Below are positions 13,339 through 15,375 of a stretch of 15,375 bases of DNA, piece by piece; the stretch's first letter is position 1; each line of letters opens with the position of its first letter. The DNA comes from Lachnospiraceae bacterium (GTDB lineage: Bacteria > Bacillota > Clostridia > Lachnospirales > Lachnospiraceae): assembly GCA_024691065.1 (NCBI GenBank), contig JAILOA010000349.1, positions 1 through 15,375 on the forward strand, written 5' to 3'. The position numbers and the translations under genes were made by a program. The notes below the pieces were generated by a model, which saw only the letters and a program-made list of their open reading frames with translations, was not told the DNA's origin and ran no database searches.

Positions 13339-15375
13339 ATGGGTTTAGAAAAAGGCAGCTTATCAATTGAATCGGAAAATATGTTCCCTATAATTAAAAA
13401 ATGGTTATATTCCGATCATGATATTTTCATAAGAGAAATGATTTCAAATGGCTCCGATGCCATTACAAAGCGTAAGAAGCTTGATGCTATGGGTGAGGCA
13501 GAGCTTCCTGAGGATTATAAGCCAAATATTCGTGTGGTTGTAAATACAGAAGAGAAGACACTTTCCTTTATCGATAACGGTATTGGTATGACTTTCGATG
13601 AGGTTAAGGAGTACATTAATCAGGTTGCATTCTCCGGAGCAACCGATTTCCTTGAGAAATATAAAGACAAGGATAACGCAGACCAGATTATCGGTCACTT
13701 CGGTTTAGGTTTCTATTCGGCATTTATGGTAGCTGACAGCGTAACCATCGATACTCTTTCCTACAAGGAAGGCGCAAAGGCTGTTCATTGGGAATCCGAG
13801 GGTGGTGTTGATTTTGAAATGTCAGACGGTAATTATGATGAAGTCGGTACTAAGATTACATTGTATATGTCTGAGGATTCACTTGAATTTGCAAATGAGT
13901 ACCGTGTGAAGGAAGTAATCGAGAAGTATTGTTCATTCATGCCAATCGAAATCTTCATGGAGAAGGAAAATGCGGAGCAGGAGTATCAGACCATCGATGA
14001 AGAGGATTTAAAAGATACTGATACAGTAGTAGAATACATTACTGAGCCTGCAAAGACCGAGGAGCGTGAGAATGAGGACGGTACCAAGGAGACAGTTGAG
14101 ATTACTCCTGAGAAGAAAAAGGTCAAGATAAACAAGCGTCCGGTTTCGCTTTCCGATACACATCCGCTTTGGATGAAGCATCCGAATGAGTGCACCGATG
14201 AAGAGTATAAGGATTTCTATAGAAAGGTATTTAACGATTACCGCGAGCCTCTTTTCTGGATTCATTTAAATATGGATTATCCGTTTAATTTGAAGGGTAT
14301 ATTATATTTCCCTAAGGTAAATACACAGTATGATAACCTTGAGGGTGTTATAAAGCTTTACAACAGCCAGGTATTTATCGCTGATAACATTAAGGAGGTA
14401 ATTCCTGAGTTCCTGATGCTCCTTAAGGGTGTTATTGATTGTCCGGATCTTCCGCTTAACGTTTCACGTTCTGCTCTCCAGAATGATGGCTTTGTTAAGA
14501 AGATTTCCGATTATATCACAAAGAAGGTTGCAGATAAGCTTTCCGGAATGTATAAGACCAAGAAGGAAGACTATGAGAAATATTGGGATGACATCAGTCC
14601 GTTTATTAAATATGGTTGCCTTCGCGATGACAAGTTCCGTGAGAAGATTAAGGAATTTATTATATTTAAGGATTTGGATGGCAAATATATCACACTTCCT
14701 GAGTATATAGAGGCTGATGGCAAGCTTGTTGCCGGGGATGCTGAAGAGGCAACGGATGAGAAAGCTGATGAAACGGCAGAAAATGCTGATGAGACTGCAG
14801 AGAATACAGAGACTGCTGATGAGGCTAAAGCGAATACCGATGAGGCTGATGCTTCGGATGACAGCGCTGATGCTGCAGAGGATAAACCGGTTACGGTTTA
14901 TTATGTAACAGATTTACAGCAGCAGGGTCAATATATTGATATGTTTAAAGAGCAGGGTCTCGATGCACTTATTCTTACACATACAATCGATACTCCATTT
15001 ATCCAGCAACTTGAGGCTTCCGAAATCGAGGTTGGAGAAGATAAGAAAAAGGTAAATGTTAAGTTTACCCGTGTTGATTCTCAGGTTACCGAGGAAGCAG
15101 TGGATGCTGACGAGACAGACGAGGAAGCATTGAAGGAGCAGACAGAAAAGCTTACAGAGACATTTAAGAAAGCTCTTAATAAGGACAATATGACTCTTGA
15201 ATTAAAGTCATTTAAGGACGAGTCAATCGCATCCATCCTTACTGTTTCTGAGGAAAGTCGCCGTATGCAGGATATGATGAAGATGTATTCTATGGGCGGT
15301 GATATGGCCGGAATGGGCGATATGTTCGGTTCTTCGGGAACTCTTGTTCTTAACTCAAATAATAAGCTTGTTAAG
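13339..15375 (+). CDS. htpG: Molecular chaperone HtpG (Hsp90), 3' end cut by the window
   Basis: Hsp90-family ATPase, open to the right edge; 679 residues are present and roughly 50-60 seem to be missing. The N-terminal GHKL ATPase domain has IREMISNGSDAI (N-box), DNGIGM and GHFGLGFYSAF (lid). The middle domain has REPLFWIHLNMDYPFNLKGILYFPK and LPLNVSRSALQ, with the Arg that contacts ATP gamma-phosphate. The C-terminal domain includes a Met-rich MQDMMKMYSMGGDMAGMGDMF stretch. AGAGGT (13324-13329) precedes the ATG. It is longer than E. coli HtpG (624 residues): there is a charged N-M linker at about 208-258 and an acidic Asp/Glu/Ala insertion at 466-516, between LPEYIE and TVYYVTD, where E. 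coli has only a few residues. Regulation is by CIRCE. Confidence 0.97.
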   Translation, partial: MGLEKGSLSIESENMFPIIKKWLYSDHDIFIREMISNGSDAITKRKKLDAMGEAELPEDYKPNIRVVVNTEEKTLSFIDNGIGMTFDEVKEYINQVAFSGATDFLEKYKDKDNADQIIGHFGLGFYSAFMVADSVTIDTLSYKEGAKAVHWESEGGVDFEMSDGNYDEVGTKITLYMSEDSLEFANEYRVKEVIEKYCSFMPIEIFMEKENAEQEYQTIDEEDLKDTDTVVEYITEPAKTEERENEDGTKETVEITPEKKKVKINKRPVSLSDTHPLWMKHPNECTDEEYKDFYRKVFNDYREPLFWIHLNMDYPFNLKGILYFPKVNTQYDNLEGVIKLYNSQVFIADNIKEVIPEFLMLLKGVIDCPDLPLNVSRSALQNDGFVKKISDYITKKVADKLSGMYKTKKEDYEKYWDDISPFIKYGCLRDDKFREKIKEFIIFKDLDGKYITLPEYIEADGKLVAGDAEEATDEKADETAENADETAENTETADEAKANTDEADASDDSADAAEDKPVTVYYVTDLQQQGQYIDMFKEQGLDALILTHTIDTPFIQQLEASEIEVGEDKKKVNVKFTRVDSQVTEEAVDADETDEEALKEQTEKLTETFKKALNKDNMTLELKSFKDESIASILTVSEESRRMQDMMKMYSMGGDMAGMGDMFGSSGTLVLNSNNKLVK
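14764..14856 (+). repeat. 21-bp repeats coding the acidic HtpG insertion
   Basis: Units starting GCTGATGA or ACCGATGA lie at 14764, 14785, 14815 and 14836, with a nine-base remnant at 14806-14814. They encode ADETAEN, ADETAEN, (TET), ADEAKAN and TDEADAS. The frame is preserved, and the result is a strongly negative, probably unstructured loop. Confidence 0.8.

Noticed and set aside
14008..14265. Minus-strand frames opposite htpG and the surface protein
   Set aside because: They lie opposite strong protein-coding matches, have no ribosome sites and no recognisable domains.

Overview
The window is a chromosomal segment of a low-GC anaerobic Firmicute. The likely family is Lachnospiraceae, perhaps Butyrivibrio or Pseudobutyrivibrio. 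This rests on base composition, codon use, Bacillus-type Shine-Dalgarno sites, a Firmicute-type split CpsB/CpsC/CpsD module and a HrcA/CIRCE-type heat-shock operator. The genus is an inference. All genes read on the + strand.

Positions 1-6848 hold the assembly part of an exopolysaccharide or capsule locus. In order these are the C-terminal part of a Wzy-type polymerase/ligase, an initiating polyprenyl-phosphate sugar-1-phosphate transferase, a GT4 glycosyltransferase with in-frame 18-bp repeats, a GT2 protein whose second half looks like a degenerate second GT2 domain, and, behind its own sigma-A-like promoter, a second GT2 enzyme of the rhamnosyltransferase type. No flippase and no CpsA/LytR-type gene is in view, so the locus extends to the left.

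Positions 6849-7400 are non-coding and unusually structured. A 13-bp inverted repeat encloses about 260 bp packed with hairpins, next to a duplicated palindrome. This is the least explained part of the window. After it come a secreted, extremely lysine-rich protein with an apparent Big_2 Ig-like domain (7401-8693), a strong intrinsic terminator, and an unrecognised signal-peptide-plus-five-helix membrane protein that starts 14 nt after the terminator.

Positions 10528-12809 carry the phosphoregulatory module: CpsB (PHP-type phosphotyrosine phosphatase), CpsC (Wzz-like co-polymerase and kinase activator) and CpsD (BY-kinase with 12 tyrosines in its tail). These would control polymerisation and export of the polymer made by the left-hand genes. 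Here they sit at the distal end of the locus rather than at the start.

Positions 12810-13338 hold degenerate repeats echoing the cpsD 3' end, a terminator-like hairpin, a second elaborate hairpin ending in eight T (terminator or small structured RNA), a perfect CIRCE operator and a near-consensus sigma-A promoter. htpG (Hsp90) follows, runs off the right edge and carries an acidic, repeat-encoded insertion. Several proteins here (polymerase, sugar transferase, GT4, CpsC, membrane protein, HtpG) carry charged low-complexity tails or inserts, which seems to be a habit of this genome.
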